From the NCBI RefSeq assembly GCF_018326005.1, contig NZ_AP021903.1, positions 6,445,501 to 6,509,500 of the forward strand: a DNA stretch of 64,000 nucleotides, written 5' to 3'. Each line of letters begins with the position of its first letter. Position 1 is the first letter of the stretch. Under the pieces are notes generated by a model. The model was not told the DNA's origin, did not search any database, and saw nothing but the letters and a program-made list of their open reading frames with translations. A program made the position numbers and the translations under genes. Of this stretch, positions 6,547 through 16,335 are shown in pieces. The stretch is from Pseudomonas sp. Seg1 (GTDB taxonomy: Bacteria; Pseudomonadota; Gammaproteobacteria; Pseudomonadales; Pseudomonadaceae).

Positions 6547-8022
6547 TTACTCTTTGTCCAGCTTGCCAACCAGCGACAGGGTGAAATCGGCACCCATGTA
6601 CTTGAAGTGCGGACGCACGTTCAAGCTCACGCGGTACCAGCCCGGCTCGCCTTCAACGTCGCTGACGATGATTTGCGCAGCGCGCAGCGGACGACGGCCA
6701 CGGACTTCGGCGCTCGGGTTTTCCTGGTCAGCCACGTACTGGCGGATCCACTTGTTGAGTTCCAGCTCGAGGTCGGTACGTTCTTTCCACGAACCGAGTT
6801 GCTCGCGCTGCAGCACTTTCAAGTAGTGAGCCAGGCGGTTGACGATCATCATGTACGGCAGTTGGGTACCGAGCTTGTAGTTCAGCTCTGCCGCCTTGCC
6901 TTCTGCGCTGATGCCGAAGAACTTCGGCTTCTGCACCGAGCTTGCGGAGAAGAACGCCGCGTTGTCGGAGCCTTTACGCATGGTCAGGGAAATGAAGCCT
7001 TCCTCGGCCAGTTCGTATTCACGACGGTCGGAAACCAATACTTCGGTAGGAATCTTGGTTTCGATTTCGCCCATGCTTTCGAAGTGGTGCAGAGGCAGGT
7101 CTTCAACCGCGCCACCGCTCTGTGGGCCGATGATGTTCGGGCACCAGCGGAATTTGGCGAAGCTGTCAGTCAGCTTGGTGCCGAATGCGTAAGCGGTGTT
7201 GCCCCACAGGTAGTGCTCGTGGCTGTTGGCAACGGTTTCCTTGTACACGAACGATTTGACCGGGTTTTCTTCCGGGTCGTACGGGTTACGCAGCAGGAAA
7301 CGCGGCACGGTCAGGCCAACGTAGCGGGAGTCTTCCGAGGTACGGAAGCTCTGCCATTTGGCGAATTGCGGGCCTTCGAAGTGGTCTTTCAGATCTTTCA
7401 GATCCGGCAGGCCGGTGAAGCTTTCCAGACCGAAGAATTTCGGACCGGCAGCGGCGATGAACGGCGCGTGGGACATGCAGGCTACGCTGGACACGTACTG
7501 CATCAGTTTCACGTCCGGCGAGCTTGGGGACATGTAGTAGTTGGCGATGATCGCGCCAACCGGCTGACCACCGAACTGGCCGTATTCAGCGGTGTAGATG
7601 TGCTTGTACAGGCCCGACTGCATGACTTCCGGCGAATCTTCGAAATCGTCCAGCAGGTCTTCTTTCGAGACGTTGAGGATTTCGATCTTGATGTTTTCGC
7701 GGAAGTTGGTGCGATCGACCAGCAACTGCAGACCACGCCACGACGATTCCAGCGCCTGGAAGTCCGGGTGGTGCAGAATTTCGTCCATCTGACGGCTGAG
7801 CTTGGCATCGATCTCGGCGATCATGCGGTCAACCATGGCCTTCTTGACCGGCTCACCGTTGTTCTGCGGCTTGAGCAGTTCTTCGATGAACGCCGACACA
7901 CCGCGCTTGGCGATGTCGTAGGCTTCGTCGTCCGGAGTCAGACGGGTTTCGGCGATGATGCTGTCGAGAATGCTGTACTCGCCGTTGCCGGCGCTCTTCT
8001 CTTGTGCTGCGCTAGTGCTCAT
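6547..8022 (-). CDS. tssC: T6SS contractile sheath large subunit TssC
   Basis: TssC (VipB/ImpC), 491 residues, forms with TssB the cytoplasmic contractile sheath that drives the Hcp/VgrG spike. Visible signatures include the early Q-M-D-E-I-L-H-H-P-x-F-Q-A-L-E-S-S-W-R-G-L segment (about residues 75-95) and R-F-L-L-R-x-P-Y next to N-P-V-K-S-F near residues 235-250, with W-G-N-T-A-Y-A near residue 270. The C-terminal end A-D-F-T-L-S-L-V-G-K-L-D-K-E is the usual TssC end. Length matches the family, and an AGGAA-type RBS precedes the ATG. Next to tssB as in all T6SS loci. Confidence 0.97.
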   Translation of the reverse strand: MSTSAAQEKSAGNGEYSILDSIIAETRLTPDDEAYDIAKRGVSAFIEELLKPQNNGEPVKKAMVDRMIAEIDAKLSRQMDEILHHPDFQALESSWRGLQLLVDRTNFRENIKIEILNVSKEDLLDDFEDSPEVMQSGLYKHIYTAEYGQFGGQPVGAIIANYYMSPSSPDVKLMQYVSSVACMSHAPFIAAAGPKFFGLESFTGLPDLKDLKDHFEGPQFAKWQSFRTSEDSRYVGLTVPRFLLRNPYDPEENPVKSFVYKETVANSHEHYLWGNTAYAFGTKLTDSFAKFRWCPNIIGPQSGGAVEDLPLHHFESMGEIETKIPTEVLVSDRREYELAEEGFISLTMRKGSDNAAFFSASSVQKPKFFGISAEGKAAELNYKLGTQLPYMMIVNRLAHYLKVLQREQLGSWKERTDLELELNKWIRQYVADQENPSAEVRGRRPLRAAQIIVSDVEGEPGWYRVSLNVRPHFKYMGADFTLSLVGKLDKE

Positions 8023-8047
8023 TGTGTTGGCTTCCTTGGCTGGAGTC

Positions 8048-8551
8048 TCAGGCGTCCGGGGCTGCGGCGTTCAGGCCCAGCTCACCGAGTACGCGACCGC
8101 GGGATTCGTCGTCGGCGAGCACGCCTTCGATGGCTTTACGGAACGCAGGAGCGTTACCCAGCGGGCCTTTGAGGGCCACCAGCGCATCGCGCAGTTCCAT
8201 CAGTTTTTTCAGCTCAGGCACTTGCTCGACCAGGCTGGCCGGGTTGAAGTCCTTCATCGAATTGACGCGCAGTTGCACAGCCAGCTCGTCGGCCTCGCCA
8301 TCTTCCTGCAGACGGTTCGGCACGCTCAGCGTCAGACCCAGTTCTTGCTTGGCCAACACTTCGTCGAAGGTCATCTTGTCGATGCTGATCGGCTTGCGAT
8401 CTTCGATTTTGCGATCGTCCTTGCGGTGGGTGTAGTCACCGATTGCCAGCAGCTTCAGCGGCAGTTCAATCTCTTCCTGAGCACCGCCGGTGGCGGGTTT
8501 GAAGGTGACGTTGATGCGTTCCTTGGGGGCTACCGAGCCTTCTTTGGCCAT
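8048..8551 (-). CDS. tssB: T6SS contractile sheath small subunit TssB
   Basis: TssB (VipA/ImpB), 167 residues, pairs with TssC to build the T6SS sheath and presents the site recognised by ClpV for recycling. The product begins MAKEGSVAPKERINV and shows the hallmark L-P-L-K-L-L-A-I-G-D-Y-T near residue 32 and the downstream S-M-K-D-F-N-P-A-S-L region near residue 92. The ATG at 8551 is preferred over upstream in-frame starts because AAGGAG lies about 9 nt before it and homologues start there. It sits 25 nt upstream of tssC, in the same operon as tssA. Confidence 0.96.
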   Translation of the reverse strand: MAKEGSVAPKERINVTFKPATGGAQEEIELPLKLLAIGDYTHRKDDRKIEDRKPISIDKMTFDEVLAKQELGLTLSVPNRLQEDGEADELAVQLRVNSMKDFNPASLVEQVPELKKLMELRDALVALKGPLGNAPAFRKAIEGVLADDESRGRVLGELGLNAAAPDA

Positions 8552-8583
8552 GGCTTTTCTCCTTGCGGTTGTGGCCCTGGGGC

Positions 8584-10146
8584 CTATTCGAGTACCACTT
8601 CGAGATCGAGGTGGCACAGCCTGCGATAAATCTCTTCCTTGCGTTCACGCACTGCATGGTTCTGCGGCAACAACTCGCAGCAACTGTGCAGCAGGTGCAG
8701 CACTTCCAATGCAAGATCGGGCTCCCAGGCGTGCAGGCCTGAGTCCTGTAATGTCTGATCGAGGGTTTCGAGCTGGTTCTTGGCCAGTTCGTACTTCTTG
8801 GCCATGAAGCACAGCCGGGCGAGGGCGAACTGCCAGAAGAAGCGTTCGCGGCCGCCATGGGCCGACTGCAAGCCTTGCTTGAGCGTCTGCACGGCTGGCT
8901 TCAAGCCTTCCTTGCGCAGCAGCGGGAGGACGTCTTCGAGAGCCTTTTCCCAGGCCGGCTGGGTTTCGACGTTTTCGCTTTCGACCTTGCGCGGCGCACT
9001 GGCGCTTTGCAGATGCGGCATGACATTGGCGGCGATCCACGCCCGGGTGACCGGGTCGGCAAAAGGCACGCCGTCATGGAAGCGCAACTCGACGATGCCG
9101 GGCAGGCGCTGAACCAAAAGCGCGAAGTGGATTTCCACTTCGCGCATGGCCAACTCGGCGTTGAGGTTCTGGAGACATTCCCAGACCATTCGCTGGCCAT
9201 CGAACCAGAACGGCGCCTTCGCCAGGCTCGCCTCCAGTTCCACCAGCAAGTCCGCGTACTTACCCTGATCGAAACGATCCTGATATTGCTTGAGCTTGTC
9301 GACCGGCAAGCCGCGCAACACGGTGATCTGTTCGGCGTTGCGCTCGGGGACGGCGTCGATGGTCATCCACAGCAGAGTTCGATTCAGGCGCAGGGCACGC
9401 AGGTCGGTGGCTTTCTGCTTGAGCCACCAGGCGCACAACGGCCGGGCGCTGTCCTGTTGGGCACGCAGGGCTTTGTGTGCATCTCTTTCGTTGTCGATCG
9501 GTGCGCCGGGCGCGAGCAACTGGCTGGCGGCCTGCTTGACCTGCGCCACCGCCGCGCCCACGACGCCGGGGGCCGGCTGATTGTCGGCCGCGCGCTGGAT
9601 CATGGTTTTCAGACGACGGGAGATCGGCAGCAACAGCGGCGAGTCGTCGCCCAAGTGTTCGGCGCACGCGGCTTCGAGGCCGGACAGGTGCTCGGAGAGC
9701 TGCCGGAACATCGGCAACTGCTCTTTGATTGCAATGTTTTCGGTGATCACCTGCTCAAGACGCGGCACCAGCCAGCCAATCGCGGCGGCACGGGTGCGGG
9801 GTTTGAGCGGGTGAACGTCGGCCCAGTTGTTTTCCGACAGATGGTGCAGCAAACCGAGACCGGCCAGCAGTCCGGGGAAGGATTCACGCTGGTACAGCGA
9901 CCAGGTCAGCCAGGCACCGACACGCAGATCCTTGGATTGGGTACGCAGGAGATTTTCGCTGTTTTCGCGAATTTTCAGCCAGTCGATCTGCCCGCTTTCG
10001 TGCATCGAAGAGGCTTTGGCCAGCTCGCTTTCCAGCGCCTCGAATTCGCTCGAAAAACGAACGTCTTCGCCCGCGAAATTCTCTTTGGAAACAGAGACTT
10101 TTGCGAGTTCGAGGTAATGGGCGGAAAGTTTGCTTGAGTAGGACAT
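8584..10146 (-). CDS. tssA: T6SS protein TssA (ImpA/VasJ type)
   Basis: TssA caps or primes the T6SS sheath and baseplate. This 520-residue product has an ImpA N-terminal domain (about residues 20-140, with G-A-W-L-T-W-S-L-Y-x-R-E and W-A-D-V-H-P-L-K-P-R-T-R-A-A-A-I-x-W) and a long VasJ-like C-terminal region (about 250-520) containing P-F-W-F-D-G-Q and ending in a helical-repeat stretch rich in Leu and Glu. The length fits the long class of TssA. It is the first gene of the minus-strand cluster in this window; a 717-nt intergenic region separates it from the divergent vgrG, so the promoter probably lies there. Confidence 0.93.
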   Translation of the reverse strand: MSYSSKLSAHYLELAKVSVSKENFAGEDVRFSSEFEALESELAKASSMHESGQIDWLKIRENSENLLRTQSKDLRVGAWLTWSLYQRESFPGLLAGLGLLHHLSENNWADVHPLKPRTRAAAIGWLVPRLEQVITENIAIKEQLPMFRQLSEHLSGLEAACAEHLGDDSPLLLPISRRLKTMIQRAADNQPAPGVVGAAVAQVKQAASQLLAPGAPIDNERDAHKALRAQQDSARPLCAWWLKQKATDLRALRLNRTLLWMTIDAVPERNAEQITVLRGLPVDKLKQYQDRFDQGKYADLLVELEASLAKAPFWFDGQRMVWECLQNLNAELAMREVEIHFALLVQRLPGIVELRFHDGVPFADPVTRAWIAANVMPHLQSASAPRKVESENVETQPAWEKALEDVLPLLRKEGLKPAVQTLKQGLQSAHGGRERFFWQFALARLCFMAKKYELAKNQLETLDQTLQDSGLHAWEPDLALEVLHLLHSCCELLPQNHAVRERKEEIYRRLCHLDLEVVLE

Positions 10147-10863
10147 CCATGGCCTTTATTTAGGATTACGGTCATGCGCCTATTGGAGTTGCCGCGGCGC
10201 TGGACAGTATCGAAGAGCAGTGACGTAACTCATCCAATTGAGTGTGTGCTCTTTCAAGTGGGCGCATCGTAATCACTATGATGGCCACTAGCAAGCATCT
10301 GATCAAACAACAAGACGAAGTGTTCATTGGCGTCTGTAAGAGATCACCCTATATTCGACAGGGGAATCCCTGATAGCGATTTATATTGCGCACATTTGTC
10401 TTCCTCCCTCACAACCCTTGAGCCAGAGCGGCCCGATCAAGCCTGACCGCATCGCCCCGAACGCGGGTCTCTTTATGCGGCGCCAAGCATGACAACTCTC
10501 GAAAAAAATAGAAGTAGGACTCTTCCGAAAATTCTTGCACTTCTATTAACCATTCACCGGCGACAACGCCCAACAAAAAAAGTGCCATCAATTTGATGGC
10601 ATTTCATTTTTCTGAAAGTTTCACCGAACCGGCAATACTGCACATCAGTGCCAACTCAATAATTATCGAAGTGCCCTCCTACAGTCTTCTCCTTCAAATT
10701 TATCCCGCACTTTCACACCCGGAATGCTCTGACAAATGTCAGAGATACTTCTTACATCAATTTATTTCCCGCGTTGCTAGCGTGCCTTGGCAAATTCTAT
10801 TCGCGTGGCGATCAAGGATGATCGGACACCGCGCATCGACTCACTTTGCTTAAGGACAAGCGT
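10147..10863. promoter_or_regulatory. Divergent intergenic region between tssA and vgrG
   Basis: This 717-nt stretch is more AT-rich than the genes on either side and has no convincing coding sequence; the two short frames in it (about 60 and 86 codons) lack recognisable features. It should hold the promoters of the tssA operon (minus) and the vgrG module (plus). A perfect palindrome lies inside at 10583-10601. I could not find a convincing sigma-54 site by eye in either orientation. Confidence 0.5.
10583..10601. other. Perfect palindrome TGCCATCA-ATT-TGATGGCA
   Basis: An 8-bp inverted repeat with a 3-nt centre, preceded by a run of seven A and followed by a T-rich stretch. It could be a bidirectional intrinsic terminator or an operator. 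A terminator is odd here because genes on both sides point away from it, unless it stops an unannotated transcript. Confidence 0.5.
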
Positions 10864-13800
10864 ATGTTCAGCACGGGCAGTTGCGCGCCTTTTATCCTGC
10901 AAATTCCCGGAGTTCGCCACGACTTTGAAGTGCTCGCGTTCGATGGCGAGGAAGCCATCAGTTGCCGATACGCCATCCGGGTCGAACTGGTCAGCGAACG
11001 TGCTGATATCGATCTGGAAGGCCTGCTCAGTCAGCCGGCGTTTCTGCAATTCGGGTTCAACAAAGAAGGCATCCACGGGCGCATTGAAGATGTGAAGGTG
11101 AGTGAATTCGGGAGACGCTTGACCCGCTATGAGCTGACGCTGGTGCCGGCGTTGCATTATTTGCAGTTCAGTCAGGATCAGCGGATTTTCCAGAATCTGA
11201 CTGTGCCGCAGATCATTGCTCAGGTTCTCCAACCCCACGGCATATTGGCCGATGCGTATATTTTTCACGTCTCCACCAGCCCGAAGCGTGAATACTGCAC
11301 GCAGTATGGCGAAAGTGATTTCGCGTTTATCCAGCGTCTTTGTGCCGAGGATGGAATTGCCTAGCACCACCAACACTCGTCAGACGGCCATTCGCTGGTC
11401 TTCACCGATGACCAGGTGTTCCTGCCAAAACTGGGTGCTACCGCGTATCAGCAAGACACGGGGATGGTCGCGGAGCATACGGTCATCAGCCGTTTCAGCG
11501 TCCGCAACAGCACCCGAACCAGCACGGCGATTCGCCGCGGCTATGACCTCAAACGCCCAAATCTTCTGCTGCAAAGCCGATTCACCGCTGAGTTCATCCC
11601 GGCGTTGGAGGACTACCGCTACCCGTCGCTGCTGGAAAACGAAAAGCACGGTAAACAGCTTGCCCGACAGGCACTGGAGCGACACCGCACCGACTATGAA
11701 TTGGCCGAGGGTAAAAGCGACCAGCCGACGCTACGCTGCGGCCATTTGTTCCAACTTGCCGAGCATCCCCGCAAGCAGTGCAATGTCCTGTGGCTGCTGG
11801 CCAGTGTGATGCACACCGGCAGGCAACCCCAAGTGCTGGAAGAATCAACCACCAGCGACTTCAAACCCGATGACGACTTCATCCAGGGTTATCGCAATAG
11901 TTTCTGCGCCATTCCCGCCGAGGTAGTTTTCCGCCCGCCTCTGCCCCCGCGTCGTCCACCACTGGTTGCCCAGACCGCGCGCATCACCGGGCCTGAGGGC
12001 GAGGACATCTACTGTGATGAGTTCGGTCGGGTGAAGATCGAACTTCCGTGGGATCGCGCCGAATTCAACAGTGAGCGCAGCAGTTGCTGGGTGAGGGTTT
12101 CCTCAAGCTGGGCCGGCGATCACTTCGGTGCGGTGACAATTCCGCGCATTGGCATGGAAGTCGTGGTGACCTTTCTGGAAGGTGATCCAGACAAACCGCT
12201 GATCACCGGTTGCGTAACCAACAAAGCCAACTTGCCGCCCTACACGTTGCCCGACCACAAAACCAGAACAGTGCTACGCAGCCATAGCTCGCCCGACACC
12301 GGCGGCTATAACGAACTGTCGATCGAGGATCGCGCCGGGCAGGAACTGATCTACCTGCGCGCGCAACGCGACATGGCGCAGAAAATCGGCAACAGCCTTC
12401 AACTGGAAGTGGGCAATGAACGTCGCGAAACCATCAATGGCAGCAGTTACACCCAGACTGGAAAGTCTTTCGATATCGAGGCCGGTCAGCAAGTGCATCT
12501 GAAGGCCGGCGCCAGTGTGGCGCTGGATGCCGGCGCCAGCATCACGCTGAAAGCCGGCGGCCATCACCTCGTGATCGATGCTGGCGGCATTTTCAGTAGC
12601 AAGGAAATCGAAACGGGCCGCAAGCCACACGACAGTGAGGCGCGCAATCTGCTGCTACCAGGCCTGGATCAAGCGTTTCCCGTTGCGCCAGCGGTCAACG
12701 CACGTGCAGAGGAAGAACTTGAGGAAGAGGAGGAAGAAGTCGACCTGGAGGATGAGACACCTGGGGGAATAACTTTGCGTATCGGCGTGTTTTTCGATGG
12801 CACTGGGAATAACAAGGCCAACAGCGAGACAGTCGCCGCGTGCTACGCCGCAGATGCCAATCTTGCGGAAGCGGCTGCAGAGATCCAGCAGCACTGCGCC
12901 ACCTACGGTTACGACGGAAACGGGAGTTCGCCGGACAACAGTTATGGAAATGATGTGAGCAATATTGTGCGGCTGTATGAGCTGTATACGGATCATTCCT
13001 TCGAAACACTGCCGGAGAAAACGAGAAATGCCTCTTTGCGCGTGTACATCGAAGGTATTGGCACAACAGCTGACGCAGGTGACTCACTTTACGCACAAGC
13101 GACAGGCCGAGGTGAGACTGGCGTATCAGCTCGTGTGGAGCAGAGCCCTGAAAAAATTATCGGTCAAGTGCGCTCACTGATCGATAAGAATCCCAATCTA
13201 CTTATAGAAAAGATCGAGTTCGATATTTTCGGCTTCAGTCGTGGTGCCGCCGCGGCTCGACACTTTGCAAATGAGGTTCTCAAAGGCGAGCGCAGTATTC
13301 TCGCAGATGCGTTTCCAGCAGGTTCTCCGGCACTCTCCAGCACCTTTGACTGGCGCCCGCAATCGAGCATCAGTATCAATTTCATTGGTCTGTTTGACAC
13401 CGTTGCAGCAATCGCCAACCCATGGCTGTTCGATTTTACCGGCGCTAACAGCAGAAACTCCGGACTCGATCTAAAGCTGCCTGATGGTTGCGCCAACAAA
13501 GTAGTCCATCTGGTTGCGCGCGATGAATATCGCGAGAACTTTGCACTCAACAGCCTGGGCGACATCGATCTGTTTTTGCCCGGCGCTCAATCGGATCTGG
13601 GCGGCGGCTACTTGCCCAGAGCCAAGGAAAAACTTCTGCTGAGCAACCCGATCACCAGCACTATCAGCCGAGACAAGGACGCGACCCGCAGTGCAGCCTA
13701 TGTTGCTGCCGAGAAAGAAGCATTTGCCTAGTATGCAAAAGGCGTCATCGAAGAGGACATCCCGGGCAGTCAATTGCGCGTGGCATTTTGGGAAAGAGCC

Positions 13801-14211
13801 GTGACTCAATCAGCACAAAAGGGCAGATTCAGTCCGGATCCCCAAAAGCGGGTTTACGGGGCGGCCAGCATTGAGCGGCCAGTACATGGCGAGCTGTCAC
13901 TGGTGTATCTGCGCATCATGCGTGAGCTTGCGGTCAGAGCAAATGTGCCGTTCAAGGTCATCCCAGATACGCCGAATCTGAAACTGCCCGAAGAGTTGGT
14001 CCCCATTCACAGGAAGCTCCAGTCCTACGCCTTGGGCGAGTCTCCCGTCGAAGGCCTGACTATCAAAGAAAGGGCATTGTTACGTAGCCGCTATATACAT
14101 CTCTCTGCTCACTGGAATGCGGCCAAGGGCTTGAACAGCAGCGACTTGAATATTGTTTTCATCAACCGACCAACCAAGAACAACCAACGAGTGGTGCACC
14201 CCCATGAATGA
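10864..14211 (+). pseudogene. vgrG: VgrG fused to a DUF2235 (Tle1-like) lipase domain, interrupted by two in-frame amber codons
   Basis: Read through, the frame encodes 1115 residues. It starts at ATG 10864 (AAGGA 6 nt upstream) with the VgrG gp27-like base and gp5-like OB fold (Y-C-D-E-F-G-R-V-K-I near codon 385; W-V-R-V-S-S-S-W-A-G after it). An acidic linker (E-E-E-L-E-E-E-E-E-E) leads into a DUF2235 hydrolase with F-F-D-G-T-G-N-N and the nucleophile motif G-F-S-R-G (Ser about codon 792). TAG stops lie at 11362-11364 (codon 167, where VgrGs have an aromatic residue before H-H; TGG to TAG likely) and 13729-13731 (codon 956). The coding frame continues unbroken on both sides of each. The catalytic His expected in P-G-x-H-S-D-x-G-G-G-Y is Gln. 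Likely a decayed antibacterial phospholipase spike. Confidence 0.85.
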
Positions 14212-14875
14212 CTTCACTCGACCTATCAGGAAAACAATGTACTTCCTTCTAGGCATATTATTGGCCGGCTGCGGACTAGACGTCTCCCAAGCTGCGGACA
14301 AGCGTCCATGGTTCCTTGGCTTTGGAGCACCGGACTACATGGAAATCTGGATTGAAACCGCCGATGTGGTGGATATTCGAGAGCGAGTATTCCGACGTGC
14401 CGGAGCCGGTATTGCTTCGGTAAGAGCTCCCGCTGATAACAAAGGCACGCCCGCAGGGTGGCCAGAAAACCCCGGAAGTGGCGCAGGGCGGGATATCACC
14501 GGCGCCGACCTGCCCCGCTTGATCTATGTACGATGGCAATCCCTGGCCGAACCTCAAACCTATGAGGCTTACATCACCATTTCCGAATCGGCTCGGGAAA
14601 TCATGCGTAAGCCGGAAAAAGCTTTCTGCAGGGCTGATGGCAAATGGATCACGGACTACCGCGATGACATCGGTATTGGCTTGGCCCCCGGCGGTATTGC
14701 AAAGGTCTGGCTAGGGGGCGCTTGCCTCAAGTCTGTCGAGATTACTCGGGTCGAAGGGAGTGCAATGAAGGAAGGCCCGTATCAAGGAAAAAACGAGGGG
14801 CGGTACGCACTGTCTCTATCACCTGAATCTAAAGCCTACATCGAAAAATTCGGCATTCCCTTCGGGAGCTGGTAA
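14204..14875 (+). CDS. DUF2931-type lipoprotein, probable immunity protein
   Basis: A 223-residue protein with a signal peptide and lipobox (L-L-A-G-C, Cys about residue 23), so a periplasmic lipoprotein. Its W-x-x-x-F-G-A-P-x-Y-M-E-I-W-I-E-T near residue 40 and the central L-P-R-L-I-Y-V-R-W-Q-S-L-A-E-P-Q-T-Y stretch match the DUF2931 family as I remember it. Genes of this family often follow T6SS DUF2235 lipase genes, which makes an immunity role likely; that is inference. The ATG at 14204 overlaps the last codons of the vgrG-lipase frame. The reading frame is intact although the effector gene upstream is broken. Confidence 0.75.
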   Translation: MNDFTRPIRKTMYFLLGILLAGCGLDVSQAADKRPWFLGFGAPDYMEIWIETADVVDIRERVFRRAGAGIASVRAPADNKGTPAGWPENPGSGAGRDITGADLPRLIYVRWQSLAEPQTYEAYITISESAREIMRKPEKAFCRADGKWITDYRDDIGIGLAPGGIAKVWLGGACLKSVEITRVEGSAMKEGPYQGKNEGRYALSLSPESKAYIEKFGIPFGSW

Positions 14876-14888
14876 GGAGCATTACCTC

Positions 14889-15964
14889 ATGGAATTGAAA
14901 CCGCTGTTGTTCGCAGCGCTGATGTGGCTTCCCGTTACCCACGCATCCGCAGACAACCCGCCACTGGACGGCCATTACTACCTGACGGGCGCAATGGAAA
15001 TGGGCGCCGAGTTGCTGTTGCGTAAGGACGGCACCTTTTCTGCTGGTATCGCCTACGGATCGGCTGGCGGTGTCGCCAAGGGAAACTGGTATGTCGAGGA
15101 AAACACTCTCATGCTGGAGCAAGAGCCTGCTGCCCAACCAGCAAAGAAGCTTTCCTAAATCTTTCACGCGAGAGAACGCTGATCGAACTAAAGGAATATG
15201 CCGAAAAAGAAAAAAATGAGTTGGCTAAAGAGAGCTACGTTTTAGAGCTACGGTACGATCACCAACCTCCGCCGCCGCCCCTGAAGCCCGTGATGGTCAG
15301 TCTCGAGTTCAATACAGGCCCACCGGGTCAATTGCTCTTGAACTCGAATCAACAAACAGACCTCTGGTTTCCTTACGATTACCAGAGAACGCTGAAAAAA
15401 ATTGGCTTTGGCACAGATCATAATCGTGGAACCTATCAATGGTTCGATGTCGCGGGGGATAGCCGAGCCTTCAACATTGGCTGGAAGAAACGAAAAAACC
15501 AGCCCTTAACGTTCGAACAACCAATCGAATTTGATCTGGCGACCACCAGCCGTTATTTGGCTCCAGTAGAGCGAGAACGAGTTGACCATAACTATTGGTT
15601 GACGTTTTATCACTTCGATCCGGTCTCACCACCCGCGATCCATCCAGTGGAAGTTCATTGGCAACTCGAAGACGGTTCGACGTTGAAGGAGGTTTGGACA
15701 GACTCGCAGCGAAACACGCTGACACTGCCGTTCTCCCCAAATAAAGCATTGGCAAAAATCGGCTTACATACACAAAATTCTCCTGATGAAATCGAGTGGT
15801 TCACCGTCATGCCGGGAACTCGATGGGCGACGCTGGACTGGCAAGCCTATCCTGACCCTGCCAACGGCGATCTTTCTGTGTTGTTCAAAGATCTGCAACT
15901 GGCGATCAAGCCAAACTGCCTGGCCGTAGACTTTGGCAACGGCAAAGCCTGCTTCCGCAAATAA
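14889..15964 (+). pseudogene. Secreted protein gene split by a frameshift
   Basis: The first part (ATG 14889) encodes a signal peptide (about 20 residues, ending T-H-A-S-A) and about 70 mature residues, stopping at 15158. From around 15140 the frame one base back is open and coding-like to 15964 (S-K-E-A-F-L-N-L-S-R... continuing into the Pro-rich Q-P-P-P-P-P-L-K-P). A single-base deletion (or +2 insertion) between about 15060 and 15158 explains this; joined, the product would be about 358 residues. I do not recognise the family. Position after the DUF2931 gene suggests a second periplasmic immunity or accessory protein of the same effector module. Programmed frameshifting is less likely, as no slippery run is visible. 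Confidence 0.7.
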
Positions 15965-15980
15965 CCTGACATACATCCAC

Positions 15981-16023
15981 AAAAAATGGGCACTCGACCG
16001 CAATCGACGTGCCCATTTCTTCT
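15981..16023. terminator. Bidirectional intrinsic terminator
   Basis: An ATGGGCAC / GTGCCCAT inverted repeat separated by 15 nt, with six A before and T-rich sequence after. It lies between the convergent secreted-protein pseudogene and the HU gene and can serve both. Confidence 0.7.
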
Positions 16024-16059
16024 TACGGTGCTCCCCTTTACTCAGGGAGTTCGCCGCAA

Positions 16060-16335
16060 TTAAGGATTAACGCTGTCTTTCAACGATTTGCCTGGCTTGA
16101 ACGCAACGGTGTTGCTGGCCTTGATTTTCACCGGTTCACCGGTTTGCGGGTTTTTGCCGGTGCGGGCGCCGCGGTGGCGTTGCAGGAAGGTGCCGAAGCC
16201 TACTAGCGTCACGCTGTCCTTGCGGTGCAGAGCGCCGGTAATTTCTTCGAGGACGGCGTTGAGTACGCGGTTGGCCTGTTCTTTGGTCAGATCTGCTTTT
16301 TCAGCGATTGCAGCGGCGAGTTCTGGTTTACGCAT
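16060..16335 (-). CDS. hupA: Nucleoid-associated protein HU
   Basis: HU-family DNA-bending protein, 91 residues, typical length. It shows the N-terminal M-R-K-P-E-L-A-A-A-I-A-E-K-A helix and the arm region G-F-G-T-F-L-Q-R-H-R-x-A-R-x-G-x-N-P-Q-T-G-E near residues 46-66, where Pro is the DNA-intercalating residue. The symbol follows Pseudomonas practice for the HU gene beside the rubredoxin reductase; hupB is an alternative name, so the paralogue assignment is less sure than the family. It is monocistronic, ending at the terminator shared with the convergent gene. Confidence 0.93.
   Translation of the reverse strand: MRKPELAAAIAEKADLTKEQANRVLNAVLEEITGALHRKDSVTLVGFGTFLQRHRGARTGKNPQTGEPVKIKASNTVAFKPGKSLKDSVNP

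Noticed and set aside
10409..10591. 60-codon minus-strand frame in the tssA-vgrG gap
   Set aside because: No RBS, no recognisable product and it overlaps a likely regulatory palindrome.
10593..10853. 86-codon plus-strand frame in front of vgrG
   Set aside because: Composition does not look coding and the vgrG start with its own RBS follows; treated as intergenic.
10147..10863. Sigma-54 promoter for the T6SS operon
   Set aside because: One TGGCAC-like match had the wrong spacing between GG and GC, so it is not claimed.
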